Assembly (NCBI RefSeq): GCF_015160855.1
Contig: NZ_CP063373.1
Span: 3,720,001 to 3,784,000 of the forward strand
Reading direction: 5' to 3'
Length of the DNA stretch: 64,000 nucleotides
DNA from: Streptomyces ferrugineus
Lineage (GTDB): Bacteria; Actinomycetota; Actinomycetes; Streptomycetales; Streptomycetaceae
The notes beneath the pieces were generated by a model. The model was not told the DNA's origin and did not search any database. It saw only the letters and a list, made by a program, of their open reading frames with translations. Shown in pieces: positions 32,344-41,050 of the stretch (positions are counted from its first letter, which is position 1; each line of letters begins with the position of its first letter). Position numbers and translations under genes: made by a program.

Positions 32344-33785
32344 GACCGGCCCCCCGCACCTTCGGCGACGGCGACGGGCGGTCGCCGTTCCCCCACCCGC
32401 GTCGCCTGCTCGAAGGCGTACCCCGCCCTCAGCACGGCCGCGTCCCCCCGGTGCGGCCCCACCACCTGGACCCCGACCGGCAGCCCGCCCGGGGTGAAGC
32501 CGGCCGGGACCGACAGGGCCGGACAGCCGGTCATCGTGATGAGGTAGGCCGAGCGCATCCAGTCAAGGTAGGTCTCCATGTCGGTGCCGTCCACGGTGGT
32601 GGGGTAGGGGAGCCGGATGTCGAAGGGCGCGACCTGGCTGACCGGCAGCAGCAGGACGTCGTACGTCCCGAAGAACTCCCGGACCCGGTGGAAGAGCGCG
32701 GCCTGGAGAAGCTGGGCGCGCCCCAGGTCCGGGCCGGTGAGCCCCCGGCCCTCCTCGATGTTCCACACCACGTCCGGCGCCATGCGGTGGCGGTGCTCGG
32801 CCAGCAGCGGCCCGTGGGCGAGCTCCATCTGCCAGGCCCGCTGCACGAGGAACGCCTCGTCGGCGCCGTCGAGATCCGGGCACGCCTCCTCGACCTCGCA
32901 CCCGAGCGCGGCGAACACCTCCACCGCGCCGCGCACCACGTCCCTGACCTCGGCGTCGACGGGCACGCTCCCGCCGAGGTCGGGCGACCAGGCGACCCGC
33001 AGCCCGCGGATGTCGCCGTCGAGCGGGCCGGCGAACACGGACCCCGGAGCGTCGAGGGCGAGCGGGCTGCGCGGATCCGGCCCGGCGAGCACGGACAGCG
33101 TCAGCGCGACGTCCCGCACGGTCCGCGCCATGGGGCCCTTGACCGAGAGCTGCCCCCACGGCGCCTTGTCGGGCCACGACGGCACCCGGCCGGGGGACGG
33201 CCGCAGCCCGACCACGTTGTTGAAGGACGCCGGGTTGCGCAGCGAGCCGCCGGTGTCGCTGCCGTCGGCGATCGGCTGCATCCCACAGGCCAGCGCGGCC
33301 CCCGCGCCGCCGCTGCTGCCGCCCGCGCTGCGCGAGAGGTCGTAGGGGTTGCGGGTCGGGCCGAAGACGGGGTTGACGGTGTGTGAACCCATGCCGAGTT
33401 CGGGCACGTTGGTCTTGCCGAGCGTGATGGCGCCGGCCCGCCTGAGGCGTTCGACGACCAGATGGTCCCGGTCGGGGACGTGGTCGGCGAAGACGGGGGA
33501 GCCGTACGTCGTGCGGATGCCCGCGGTGTCGTGGAGGTCCTTGTGCGCGACGGGCAGCCCGTGCAGCGGCCCGACCTCGGCCCCGGCGGCGAGCCGCTCG
33601 TCCGCGTCGGCGGCCTGTGCCAGGGCCTGTTCGGCGACGAGGGTGACGATGGCGTTCACCGACGGATTGACCCGGTTGATCCGGTCGAGATGAGCGCTGA
33701 CGACTTCACGCGCGGACACCTCACGGCGCCGCAGGGCCGCGGCGAGGTCGGTCGCGGTGTCGAAGCACAGGTCGGCGGGGTTCAC
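32340..33785 (-). CDS. amidase (amidase signature family)
   Basis: 481 residues from GTG 33785, which overlaps the stop of the permease gene (GTGA) and has GGGAGG close upstream. The Ser-cisSer-Lys triad is visible: lysine in GLPVAHKDLHDTAG near residue 80, SAGGSSGGAGAALACG near 158, and nucleophile serine in GSDTGGSLRNPASF near 178. Cytosolic amidases of this family hydrolyse aliphatic or aryl amides and include GatA-like forms; no gatB or gatC is near, which argues for catabolism. The middle gene of the operon. Confidence 0.92.
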   Translation of the reverse strand: MNPADLCFDTATDLAAALRRREVSAREVVSAHLDRINRVNPSVNAIVTLVAEQALAQAADADERLAAGAEVGPLHGLPVAHKDLHDTAGIRTTYGSPVFADHVPDRDHLVVERLRRAGAITLGKTNVPELGMGSHTVNPVFGPTRNPYDLSRSAGGSSGGAGAALACGMQPIADGSDTGGSLRNPASFNNVVGLRPSPGRVPSWPDKAPWGQLSVKGPMARTVRDVALTLSVLAGPDPRSPLALDAPGSVFAGPLDGDIRGLRVAWSPDLGGSVPVDAEVRDVVRGAVEVFAALGCEVEEACPDLDGADEAFLVQRAWQMELAHGPLLAEHRHRMAPDVVWNIEEGRGLTGPDLGRAQLLQAALFHRVREFFGTYDVLLLPVSQVAPFDIRLPYPTTVDGTDMETYLDWMRSAYLITMTGCPALSVPAGFTPGGLPVGVQVVGPHRGDAAVLRAGYAFEQATRVGERRPPVAVAEGAGGRS

Positions 33786-35086
33786 AGTCCTCCCAGGGTT
33801 TCCTTGAGCTGGACGACGGCGAGCACCCCGAACAGCACGAAGGAACTCGACAGCAGCACGTTCGAGACGGTCTTGTTGCGGTACGGCGCCCGCAGGGCAC
33901 GCCGGTTCAGGAGCACCAGCAGCGCCCCGGACAGCAGCGGCAGCACGAGGGAGCCGACGGCCGCGTAGGTGAGCACCAGGCGGACCGGCCGGCCCATGAA
34001 GGTCACCGCCACCGACGTGACCGCGCAGTACAGCACGAACAGTCGGTACGGCCGGCTGCGCTGGCCCATGTGCCGCTCGGCCTCGCTGTCCGGGACGCCG
34101 CGCAGGGTGCGCAGGGAGTCGGACAGCAGGTAGCACAGGGCGTTGAAGCCGCCGACGAGGGCACTCAGGGTCACGAGGAAGAAGGTGCCCAGGAACAGCA
34201 CCCGGGCCACCGAGCCCAGGTCCGCGCCGAGCGGATCGGCCAGCGCGGCCAGCCCGTCGTTGCCGGTGATCGTCCGCCCGGTGCCGTACAGCAGACCGGT
34301 GCCGACGATCGAGGCGCACACCACGAACAGGAACGTGACGGCGTAGCTCACCGCCGAGTCGGCCCGCATGACCGGCAGCCAGCTCCGGTGCCGCCAGCGC
34401 TTCTCGCGCACCCAGTAGCTGTACGACGCCACCCCGGCCGTACCGCCCACCCCGCCGACCAGCGCCAGCACGGTGATCAGGTCGCCCTCCGGCAGCCGCG
34501 GCCGCAGCGAGGACACCAGGGTGGACGGGTCGTCGATCGTGACGACCGTGACCACCGCCAGCACCACCATGCCGACGAACTTGGCCAGCATGAAGGCGCT
34601 CATCACCCGCTCGAACAGCGCGTACCGGCCCACGTACACCAGACCGGCCGACGCCAGCGCGATCACCACCGCCAGCGGCCGCAGCGGCAGCGCGGGGAAC
34701 AGCGTCGACAGCGCCAGCGCCGCCACCGAGCTCAGCGCCGCCCCGTACAGCAGCCCGATGACCAGGACGAACACCAGGAAGGCGTACGGCAGCCAGCGGG
34801 CCGCCGCACGCAGGCTCGCGATCACCGTCAGCCCCGACGCCAGATACAGCCGCCCCACCGCCTCGGTGAGCGCGTACTTGAGGACGACCCCGACGAGGAT
34901 CGCCCACAGCAGGGCCATGCCGTACCCGGCGGCGCCCGCCAGCGACGTCACCATGTCGCCCGCGCCCACGCTCGTGGCCGCCAGGACCAGCCCCGGGCCG
35001 AGGACGGCGAGCCGCCCGCGCCGGGTGGTGGGGGCGGGGGCGTGGACCTGGGGAGGGCTCTGGGATGTCGCGGTCACGTCGGCCAC
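33782..35086 (-). CDS. NRAMP-family permease lacking the metal-site motif
   Basis: 434 residues from ATG 35086, eleven or so hydrophobic helices. GPGLVLAATSVGAGDMVTS is the first-helix region of NRAMP transporters, but where true Mn/Fe carriers have Asp-Pro-Gly-Asn this has Gly-Ala-Gly-Asp, and the helix-6 Met motif is replaced by GTAGVASYSYWVREKRW. The metal ligands are therefore missing. It is first in an operon with amidase and amino-acid oxidase genes, so an organic substrate such as an amide or amino-acid derivative is more likely than a metal. This is inference from residues and context. Confidence 0.85.
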   Translation of the reverse strand: MADVTATSQSPPQVHAPAPTTRRGRLAVLGPGLVLAATSVGAGDMVTSLAGAAGYGMALLWAILVGVVLKYALTEAVGRLYLASGLTVIASLRAAARWLPYAFLVFVLVIGLLYGAALSSVAALALSTLFPALPLRPLAVVIALASAGLVYVGRYALFERVMSAFMLAKFVGMVVLAVVTVVTIDDPSTLVSSLRPRLPEGDLITVLALVGGVGGTAGVASYSYWVREKRWRHRSWLPVMRADSAVSYAVTFLFVVCASIVGTGLLYGTGRTITGNDGLAALADPLGADLGSVARVLFLGTFFLVTLSALVGGFNALCYLLSDSLRTLRGVPDSEAERHMGQRSRPYRLFVLYCAVTSVAVTFMGRPVRLVLTYAAVGSLVLPLLSGALLVLLNRRALRAPYRNKTVSNVLLSSSFVLFGVLAVVQLKETLGGL

Positions 35087-35196
35087 CTCCGGAGGTAGGG
35101 GAAGCGCGGTCCGGCTTCCCGGCAGGGTCGGGCCGACTGACGGAAGGGAACAACAATCCCTGTGAAATCGACGGAATCGGCCATACGCTCAGACCG

Positions 35197-36195
35197 ATGG
35201 ACGCACCGCACCCCGGCCCCGTGGCCGATTCGCTGGACCGGCGCATCATCAGCGCCCTGCAGATCGACGGCCGTGCCTCATGGCACCGCGTCGCCACGGC
35301 CCTCGGCGAACCGGAACGCACCGTGGTGCGCCGGGGCACCAGGCTGCTGGACTCCGGACTCGTGCGGATCGGCGCGATGGCGGTGCGGGGCCGCAGCACC
35401 GTGGTCGCCATGCGCTGCGCACCCGGCCGGGCCCGCGTCGTCGCCACCGCGCTGGCACGCCGTCCCGACTCCGTCTTCGCCCATGTCCTGACCGGGACCT
35501 GGGACTGCGTCGCGGAAATGCAGTGCCCCCGCGACCGGCTCCCGGGCCTCGTCATGGACGAACTCCCCGGCCTGCCCGGCATCGTACGGACGCTGACGCT
35601 CCCGGTGCTGCGGCACGTACGGACGATCCGCGAGTGGCACGCGGGCCTGCTCACCGAGGCCGAGATCACGGCCCTCGCCGACGGCACGCCCGCGACCGCC
35701 GCCCCCGGATCGGCGGACCTGCTGCCCCCGGTCGACGGCGCCGGCGAACTCTCCCGCGCCGACCGCCTGTTGGTGAACGCCCTCGCCGAGGACGGGCGGT
35801 GCACCTACGACGAACTGGCCCGGGTCTGCGGGGTCTCCGAGGCCACCGCCCGACGCCGGCTCGGCGCCCTGCGCCGCGGCGGCCGCGTCCGCATCCGCGC
35901 CGTCATCGAACCGGCGCTGCTCGGGCTGCCGGTGGAGGCGGTGCTGTGGGTGCGTGCGGTCCCGGCGGCGGTCGACACGGTGACGGCGGCGCTCGCCGGG
36001 TCCCCGCACGTGCGGTACGCCAGCTTCGTCACCGGCGAACGCCAGCTGCTGGCCCTGACCGCGTTCCCGGACGAGGCGGCGCTCCACGACTTCGTCACGC
36101 GCTCGGCGTGGCTGCGCGAGGCCGTGTCGGTGGACGTGTCGATGGTCCTCGGCTCACTGAAGCGCGGCGGGATGCTCTCTCGATACATCGGATGA
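35197..36195 (+). CDS. Lrp/AsnC family regulator with two units
   Basis: 332 residues from ATG 35197. No ribosome site precedes it, and CATACG at about 35182 could be a -10 box, so the mRNA may be leaderless. Two AsnC-like halves are present: HTH at 14-55 (LDRRIISALQIDGRASWHRV, EPERTVVRRGTRL) and again from about 183 (ADRLLVNALAEDGRCTYDEL, GVSEATARRRLGAL), each followed by a ligand-binding RAM-like part. It is divergent from the permease-amidase-oxidase operon and probably controls it in response to an amino acid. The last codons contain one of the operator palindromes of the next gene. Confidence 0.88.
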   Translation: MDAPHPGPVADSLDRRIISALQIDGRASWHRVATALGEPERTVVRRGTRLLDSGLVRIGAMAVRGRSTVVAMRCAPGRARVVATALARRPDSVFAHVLTGTWDCVAEMQCPRDRLPGLVMDELPGLPGIVRTLTLPVLRHVRTIREWHAGLLTEAEITALADGTPATAAPGSADLLPPVDGAGELSRADRLLVNALAEDGRCTYDELARVCGVSEATARRRLGALRRGGRVRIRAVIEPALLGLPVEAVLWVRAVPAAVDTVTAALAGSPHVRYASFVTGERQLLALTAFPDEAALHDFVTRSAWLREAVSVDVSMVLGSLKRGGMLSRYIG

Positions 36196-36273
36196 GTTGG
36201 AACTCCTGATGCCGTAGAGGTCATTGACAGGTCCGTGAGCCCTGCTAGGTTCCGCGATACACCCGATGTATCG
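36181..36273. promoter_or_regulatory. promoter and operator pair of the GH97 gene
   Basis: TTGACA (36224-36229) and TAGGTT (36246-36251) are 16 bp apart and make a good vegetative promoter. CGATACATCG (36181-36190) and CGATGTATCG (36264-36273) flank it. Each is a CGAT-N2-ATCG palindrome and they are reverse complements of each other, which suggests a repressor that binds both and loops or blocks the promoter. Confidence 0.6.
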
Positions 36274-36300
36274 ATGATCCGTCAGGTCTGGAGGACAAGG

Positions 36301-38220
36301 ATGGCCTCACAGCCGGAGCAACGTTCGAAGGTGGCCCGCCGAGCCTTACTCGGCACCGCGCTCTGCGCAGGGCTGGTGGCCACACTGCTGACGACCGGGC
36401 CCGCTCGGGCCGACCACCGCGACGACGCCTGGACGGTGTCCGCCCCCGCGGCGCACGAACCGACGGCGCACATACGCCTGGACGACACCACCGGCACCGT
36501 CAGTCTCTCGGTGACCCGGCGCGGCCGTACGGTCATCGAGCCGTCGCCCGTCGGCATCGTCACCGAACAGGCCGACCTCTCCGAGGGGCTGCGCTTCCTG
36601 CACCGCAAGGACCGGCTCGTCGACGAGCGTTACCGGGCGAAGTCCGGCAAGCGACTGGACCGCCGGGTCCGCATGAACGAGACCCGGCTCTCCTTCGCCA
36701 CCCCCACCGGCGCCCGGCTCGACCTCGTCGTCCGCGCCTCCGCCGACGGCGTCGCCTACCGGTACGTGCTGCCCGGAGGGTACGGCGCCGTCCTCGGCGA
36801 GACCTCCGCCTTCAACCTGCCGCCGGACGCGAGCGCGTGGCTCGGCGCCTACCGGGTCGACAACGAGGGCCAGTTCGCGCAGTACACCGCCGCCACGGCC
36901 CCGACCGGCGAGTACTCGGACCAGGCGCTGTTCGAGACCGACGGCGGCTACACCCTGCTCGCCGAGTCCGACCTCACCGGGGACTACTCCGGCGCCCGGC
37001 TCGCCCACGACCAGGGCACCGGCACCTACCGCATCGAGCTCGCCGACGACCGCGTGCAAGCCGACGGACCCCTCGCCACCCCCTGGCGCGCGATGGTCAC
37101 CGGCGACCTCGCCACCGTCACCCGCTCCACCTTCACCGACGACCTCGCACCCGCCTCCAAGGTCCCCGACGGCTCCTGGATCAAGCCCGGCACCGTGCTG
37201 TGGACCTGGCTCGCGGGCGGCAGGGAGGCCGGCCAGAGCCTCGCGGCCCAGAAGGCCTACGTCGACTACGCCGCCGAGCGGAACTGGCCGTACGAGGCGG
37301 TCGACGCGGGCTGGTACTTCAAGGCCGGCGAGTGGGACACCACCGACCCCGACTGGCAGACCAACAGCTGGATGCCCGAACTCGTCGACTACGCACGCGC
37401 CAAGGGCGTCGGCATCATCGTCTGGATCCACCAGCGCGAACTCGACACGCCCGAGGAGCGCGCCCAGTGGCTGCCCACCCTGGAGCGCTGGGGCGTCAAG
37501 GGAGTCAAGATCGACTTCATGGACTCCGAGGCGCAGCCCATGCTCCGGTGGTACGATGCCGTCCTCGCCGAGACCGCCGCCCACCACCTCATGGTCGACT
37601 TCCACGGCTCGACCCTCCCCAAGGGCATCCAGCGCACCTGGCCCCACGTCATGACCCTGGAGGGCGTCGCGGGGGAGGAGAAGCGCACCAACACCGCCGC
37701 CCACCTGACCACCCTGCCCTTCACCCGCAACGTCATCGGCTCCATGGACTTCACGCCGGGCGCCTTCCAGCGCGTCGGCCTGCGCCCCAACTCCGACGCG
37801 GCCGAGGTCGGCCTCACCGTCGCCTACGAGTCGGGCCTCCAGATGTTCGCGGGCACCCCCGAGTCGTACGACCGACGGCCGCTCGCCCGCGCCTACTTCG
37901 ACCAGGTACCGGCGGCCTGGGACGACACCCGGCTGCTCACCGGCCGACCCGGGCGGGAAGCGGTGCTCGCGCGGCGCGGCGGGGACCGCTGGTTCCTGGG
38001 CGGCGTCTACGCCGGTGCGGCGCGCACGGCCGAGGTGCCGCTGACCGTCGGCCCCGGGAGGTGGCTGGTCGAGACGGTCGAGGACGGCGCCGACGGACTC
38101 GTGCGGAACCGGCGGGTGCTGCGCGGCGGTGACACGTTCGCCGTGGAGGTCGTCGCCAACGGCGGCTTCGCCGGGATCGCCTGCCGCTGGCGCCCGGGAG
38201 TCACGACCTGCCACCGCTGA
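36301..38220 (+). CDS. secreted GH97 glycoside hydrolase
   Basis: 639 residues from ATG 36301, with GGAGG six bases upstream. The N-terminus RRALLGTALCAGLVATLL with ARA cleavage is a signal peptide, with twin arginines that would allow Tat export. The N-terminal beta-super-sandwich (residues 45-290) leads to a TIM barrel with YEAVDAGWYFKAGEW, GIIVWIHQRELDTPEE and GVKGVKIDFMDSEAQPMLRW, then DFHGSTLPKGIQRTWP, the pattern of GH97 alpha-glucosidases and alpha-galactosidases. Which of the two it is cannot be told with confidence. Single gene under its own promoter. Confidence 0.9.
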   Translation: MASQPEQRSKVARRALLGTALCAGLVATLLTTGPARADHRDDAWTVSAPAAHEPTAHIRLDDTTGTVSLSVTRRGRTVIEPSPVGIVTEQADLSEGLRFLHRKDRLVDERYRAKSGKRLDRRVRMNETRLSFATPTGARLDLVVRASADGVAYRYVLPGGYGAVLGETSAFNLPPDASAWLGAYRVDNEGQFAQYTAATAPTGEYSDQALFETDGGYTLLAESDLTGDYSGARLAHDQGTGTYRIELADDRVQADGPLATPWRAMVTGDLATVTRSTFTDDLAPASKVPDGSWIKPGTVLWTWLAGGREAGQSLAAQKAYVDYAAERNWPYEAVDAGWYFKAGEWDTTDPDWQTNSWMPELVDYARAKGVGIIVWIHQRELDTPEERAQWLPTLERWGVKGVKIDFMDSEAQPMLRWYDAVLAETAAHHLMVDFHGSTLPKGIQRTWPHVMTLEGVAGEEKRTNTAAHLTTLPFTRNVIGSMDFTPGAFQRVGLRPNSDAAEVGLTVAYESGLQMFAGTPESYDRRPLARAYFDQVPAAWDDTRLLTGRPGREAVLARRGGDRWFLGGVYAGAARTAEVPLTVGPGRWLVETVEDGADGLVRNRRVLRGGDTFAVEVVANGGFAGIACRWRPGVTTCHR

Positions 38221-38221
38221 G

Positions 38222-38247
38222 CACGATCGTGTTCATGTAGATGAACA
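38222..38247. promoter_or_regulatory. overlapping palindromes upstream of the GH88 gene
   Basis: CACGATCGTG (38222-38231) and TGTTCAT-GTAG-ATGAACA (38230-38247, 7-bp arms) lie just after the GH97 stop, about 85-110 nt before the GH88 start. They are probable operator or hairpin sequences. Confidence 0.5.
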
Positions 38248-38332
38248 TTGCTCACGTGGGTGTACAGCGCTGTGCCTGCCATGCGACGCTCGGCCAACTC
38301 CGTTCTTCTGTCGACCAGTTGGAGGGACCGGC

Positions 38333-39565
38333 ATGAGTGTTTCCCGGCGAACTGTGCTGGCTACGGCGGCCGGGGCCGCGGCGATGGGTGCCACCGCGGC
38401 ACCCGCCGCGGCCGCGGACGTGACCGCCGGCCGGCCACCGGTACCGACCCTGCGCACCTTCCGCGCGGCGGCCGACTACGCCGTCGACAAGCTCCGCGCG
38501 GTCGCACCGACCGTGACCGCCTTCCCCGTCGGCACGAAGTTCGAGAAGTGGGTCTACTCGCAGAACGGCGACTGGGTCGGCGGCTTCTGGCCGGGCACGC
38601 TGTGGATGGCCTGGCTCCACAGCGAGGACGACGCCTTCCGCACCTGGGCCCTGGCGTCCGCGGAGAAGCTGGCCCCCCGCCAGTACGACACCGGCACCCA
38701 CGACCTGGGCTTCCTCTTCTATCCGTCCTGGGTCACCGCATGGCGCCTCACGGGCGACGCCAAGTGGCGGGCCGGTGCCCTCCGGGCCGCCGACTCGCTG
38801 ATCCAGCGCTACAACCCGCGTGGGCGCTTCATCAGAGCCTGGGGCGCGCTGAACGACGAGCGCAACGCCGGCCGGGTCATCATCGACACGATGATGAACC
38901 TCGACCTGCTGGCCTTCGCGAGCGGCGCGACCGGCGACGAGAAGTACCTGGACATCGCCGTGGAACACACGAAGACCGCCCGGCGGGTCTTCCCGCGCCC
39001 CGACGGATCGACCCCGCACGTGTACGACTTCGATCCGGTCAGCGGCGCCGAGATCGGCCCGAACACCGTGCAGGGGTACAGCCCCACGTCCTGCTGGTCG
39101 CGCGGACAGGCGTGGGGGCTGTACGGATTCACCACGATGTACCGACGCACCGGCGACCGGGAGTTCCTGGCCACCGCCCGCAGGCTGGCCGACTTCGCGG
39201 TGGGGGCGCTGACCCCGGACCACGTCCCGGTATGGGACTACGGCGCCCCGCAGCAGCCGTACGACATCAAGGACGCGTCGGCCGGCGCGATCACGGCGTG
39301 CGGTCTGCTCGACCTGGCCGCGGCGACCGGCAGGCCGGCCTATCGCGAGGTGGCGTTGCGGCTGCTCACCGCGCTGGCCGAGACCTGCCTGACCCGGAAC
39401 TCCACCCGCGCGGACGCGGTCGTGGCCCGCTGCACGCGCAACCGGCCGAGCGAGGACGGGGTCGAGATCTCCCTGCCGTATGCCGACTACTACCTGTTGG
39501 AGGGCATCCTGCGGGTGCTGCGGCCGAAGGACGTCGACCGGGCGATCGACCTGTCCACGGTCTGA
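38333..39565 (+). CDS. exported GH88-type unsaturated glucuronyl hydrolase
   Basis: 410 residues from ATG 38333 with GGAGGGA upstream. MSVSRRTVLATAAGAAAMG is a typical Tat signal. The (alpha/alpha)6 barrel contains NGDWVGGFWPGTLWMAW, THDLGFLFYPSW and VIIDTMMNLDLLAF; the Asp in HDLGF and in IIDTMMN match the two acidic residues of unsaturated glucuronyl hydrolases. These enzymes open unsaturated uronic-acid residues left by polysaccharide lyases. No lyase is in the window. Specificity is inferred. Confidence 0.88.
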   Translation: MSVSRRTVLATAAGAAAMGATAAPAAAADVTAGRPPVPTLRTFRAAADYAVDKLRAVAPTVTAFPVGTKFEKWVYSQNGDWVGGFWPGTLWMAWLHSEDDAFRTWALASAEKLAPRQYDTGTHDLGFLFYPSWVTAWRLTGDAKWRAGALRAADSLIQRYNPRGRFIRAWGALNDERNAGRVIIDTMMNLDLLAFASGATGDEKYLDIAVEHTKTARRVFPRPDGSTPHVYDFDPVSGAEIGPNTVQGYSPTSCWSRGQAWGLYGFTTMYRRTGDREFLATARRLADFAVGALTPDHVPVWDYGAPQQPYDIKDASAGAITACGLLDLAAATGRPAYREVALRLLTALAETCLTRNSTRADAVVARCTRNRPSEDGVEISLPYADYYLLEGILRVLRPKDVDRAIDLSTV

Positions 39566-39623
39566 TCGCCCGGGGGAGAGGTCAGCCCGCGATCGAGTCG
39601 AGCCGCTCCGCAATCGGTGCAGG

Positions 39624-40043
39624 GTGAGGAGACAGGTATGGGGGCATGAGCGGTTCATGTGGCTGGCCATCGAGGAGGCGAGGAGGAACCCCAAGTGGCC
39701 GTTCGGTGCGGTGCTCGTGAGCACCGCACCGGGGAGGTCCTGGGGAGCGGGGTCAACACCGGTGCGGACAACCCCGTGTGGCACGGCGAGGTGGTCGCCA
39801 TGAACGACTACGTACGGCGGCAGGGCAACCAGGGCTGGGCCGACACCACCCTCTACACCACGGGTGAGCCCTGCTCGATGTGCATGAGCGCGTTGGCATG
39901 GGCGAATGTACGGCGCGTCGTCTGGGCGAGCTCGATCGACGAGATCCGCCGCACCGGGGTCGTCCAGATCGACCTGTCCGCAGGCGAGGTGGCGTCCGCC
40001 GCACGGTCCTTCTACTCCCCGGAGCTGCTCCTCGCTGACGATG
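39624..40043 (+). pseudogene. frameshifted nucleoside deaminase
   Basis: From a possible GTG 39624 the frame reads HERFMWLAIEEARRNPKWPFGAVLVS and then loses one base near 39722; the next frame continues RTGEVLGSGVNTGADNPVWHGEVVAMNDYV, TTGEPCSMCMSALAWANV and SFYSPELLLAD. The zinc motifs HGE and PCSMC of the cytidine/guanine deaminase fold are intact. After LLLAD the normal C-terminus is replaced by unrelated sequence. The gene is broken twice unless the first break is a sequencing error. Confidence 0.75.
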
Positions 40044-40165
40044 GTCAGCACCGGGCTGCCCGGCGGTGCGGACATGGTCACCACCAGCTGCGACTGTGCG
40101 TCGGTGAGCGGTTGTCCCGCCAGCTCGAAGAGGATCTCGCCCTGTGCCACGTAGCCGCGACCACG
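40020..40165 (-). other. possible remnant coding fragment
   Basis: The minus strand reads QGEILFELAGQPLTDAQSQL then VVTMSAPPGSPVLTIVSEEQ, which looks like real protein but has no start and matches nothing I can name. It is fused to the broken end of the deaminase. Either a scrap of another gene or chance. Confidence 0.25.
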
Positions 40166-40265
40166 GCGCTGCGGCGCGCCGGGGTCGCGGGGCGTCAGGG
40201 GGAGGGCAGGGCGGCCTCCCTGGCTGTGACAGCCCACGGGGCGTCAGCAGGCGGAGTCACCGACT

Positions 40266-40958
40266 TCATGGGCTCGAAGGGGCGGGGTGGGCCAGTGCGT
40301 CCGCGGTCTGGGTGAGATGGCGGACCAGCACCTCGGCCGCGGTGTCGGCGTCGCGGGCGAGCGCCGCCTCCTCCAGCCGACGATGCTCCAAGGCCCCGTC
40401 CCGGCCGGGGTCGCGGTGCGCCGACCAGCGGCGGGCCAGTTCGCTCGCGGTCCACATCCGGTCGAACGTCTGGAGCAGGACGGGATTGCCGCAGCCCTCC
40501 AGCAGCGTGCGGTGGAACACCCGGTGGGCCTCGGACCACGCACCGCTGTAATACTCGCCTTCCTCCGGCACATACGCCGGGGTGCGGGCCAGGCGGTGGT
40601 GGGCGGCGCGCACCCGGGCCTCCCAGTCGACGTCCCCGCGCTCGATGGACATCCGCAGTACGACGGGTTCGACGGTCCGGCGGGCCTCCGCGATCTCCTG
40701 CCAACGGCGGTCGGAGACGGCCGGGACGGCGAAGCCGCGGTTGGGCAGCCGGTCGGCGAGACCCTCGCCGACCACCCGTACGAGCGCCTCGCGTACGACG
40801 GCCAGGCTCACGCCCTGTTCCTTGGCGAGGTCCTGCGGTTTGAGCGGGTCACCGGGGGCGTAGTCACCCCGCAGGATCGCGTCTCGCAGATGTGCGTAGA
40901 CCTGCTCGGAGAGCATCTGCTTCCCGGCGGGGGCCGAACCATGAGCCGTTCGAGTCAT
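40266..40958 (-). CDS. GntR family regulator (FadR/FCD type)
   Basis: 230 residues from ATG 40958. Winged helix MLSEQVYAHLRDAILRGDYA, LAKEQGVSLAVVREALVRVV; helical C-terminal FCD ligand domain with HRVFHRTLLEGCGNPVLLQ. Acts as a DNA-binding repressor in response to a small acid. The divergent gap to the PEBP gene contains a perfect 12-bp palindrome, probably its operator. It may control itself and the PEBP-DtxR genes. Confidence 0.9.
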   Translation of the reverse strand: MTRTAHGSAPAGKQMLSEQVYAHLRDAILRGDYAPGDPLKPQDLAKEQGVSLAVVREALVRVVGEGLADRLPNRGFAVPAVSDRRWQEIAEARRTVEPVVLRMSIERGDVDWEARVRAAHHRLARTPAYVPEEGEYYSGAWSEAHRVFHRTLLEGCGNPVLLQTFDRMWTASELARRWSAHRDPGRDGALEHRRLEEAALARDADTAAEVLVRHLTQTADALAHPAPSSP

Positions 40959-40983
40959 GACCGCAGCATAGACGATCCCTCGA

Positions 40984-40995
40984 ATAATCGATTAT
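40984..40995. promoter_or_regulatory. GntR-type operator palindrome
   Basis: ATAATCGATTAT is a perfect 12-bp palindrome, AT-rich against a GC-rich background, 26 bp upstream of the GntR start in the divergent promoter region. Confidence 0.6.
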
Positions 40996-41050
40996 CTGTG
41001 ATACTGTCGATTTACCGCAGCGCACAGCTCTGCCGAGAGGAAACGACGTG

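Noticed and set aside
32340..35804. 1,154-codon minus-strand frame running through the amidase
   Set aside because: Only its last 481 codons are real (the amidase from GTG 33785). The rest is a shadow of the permease and AsnC genes.
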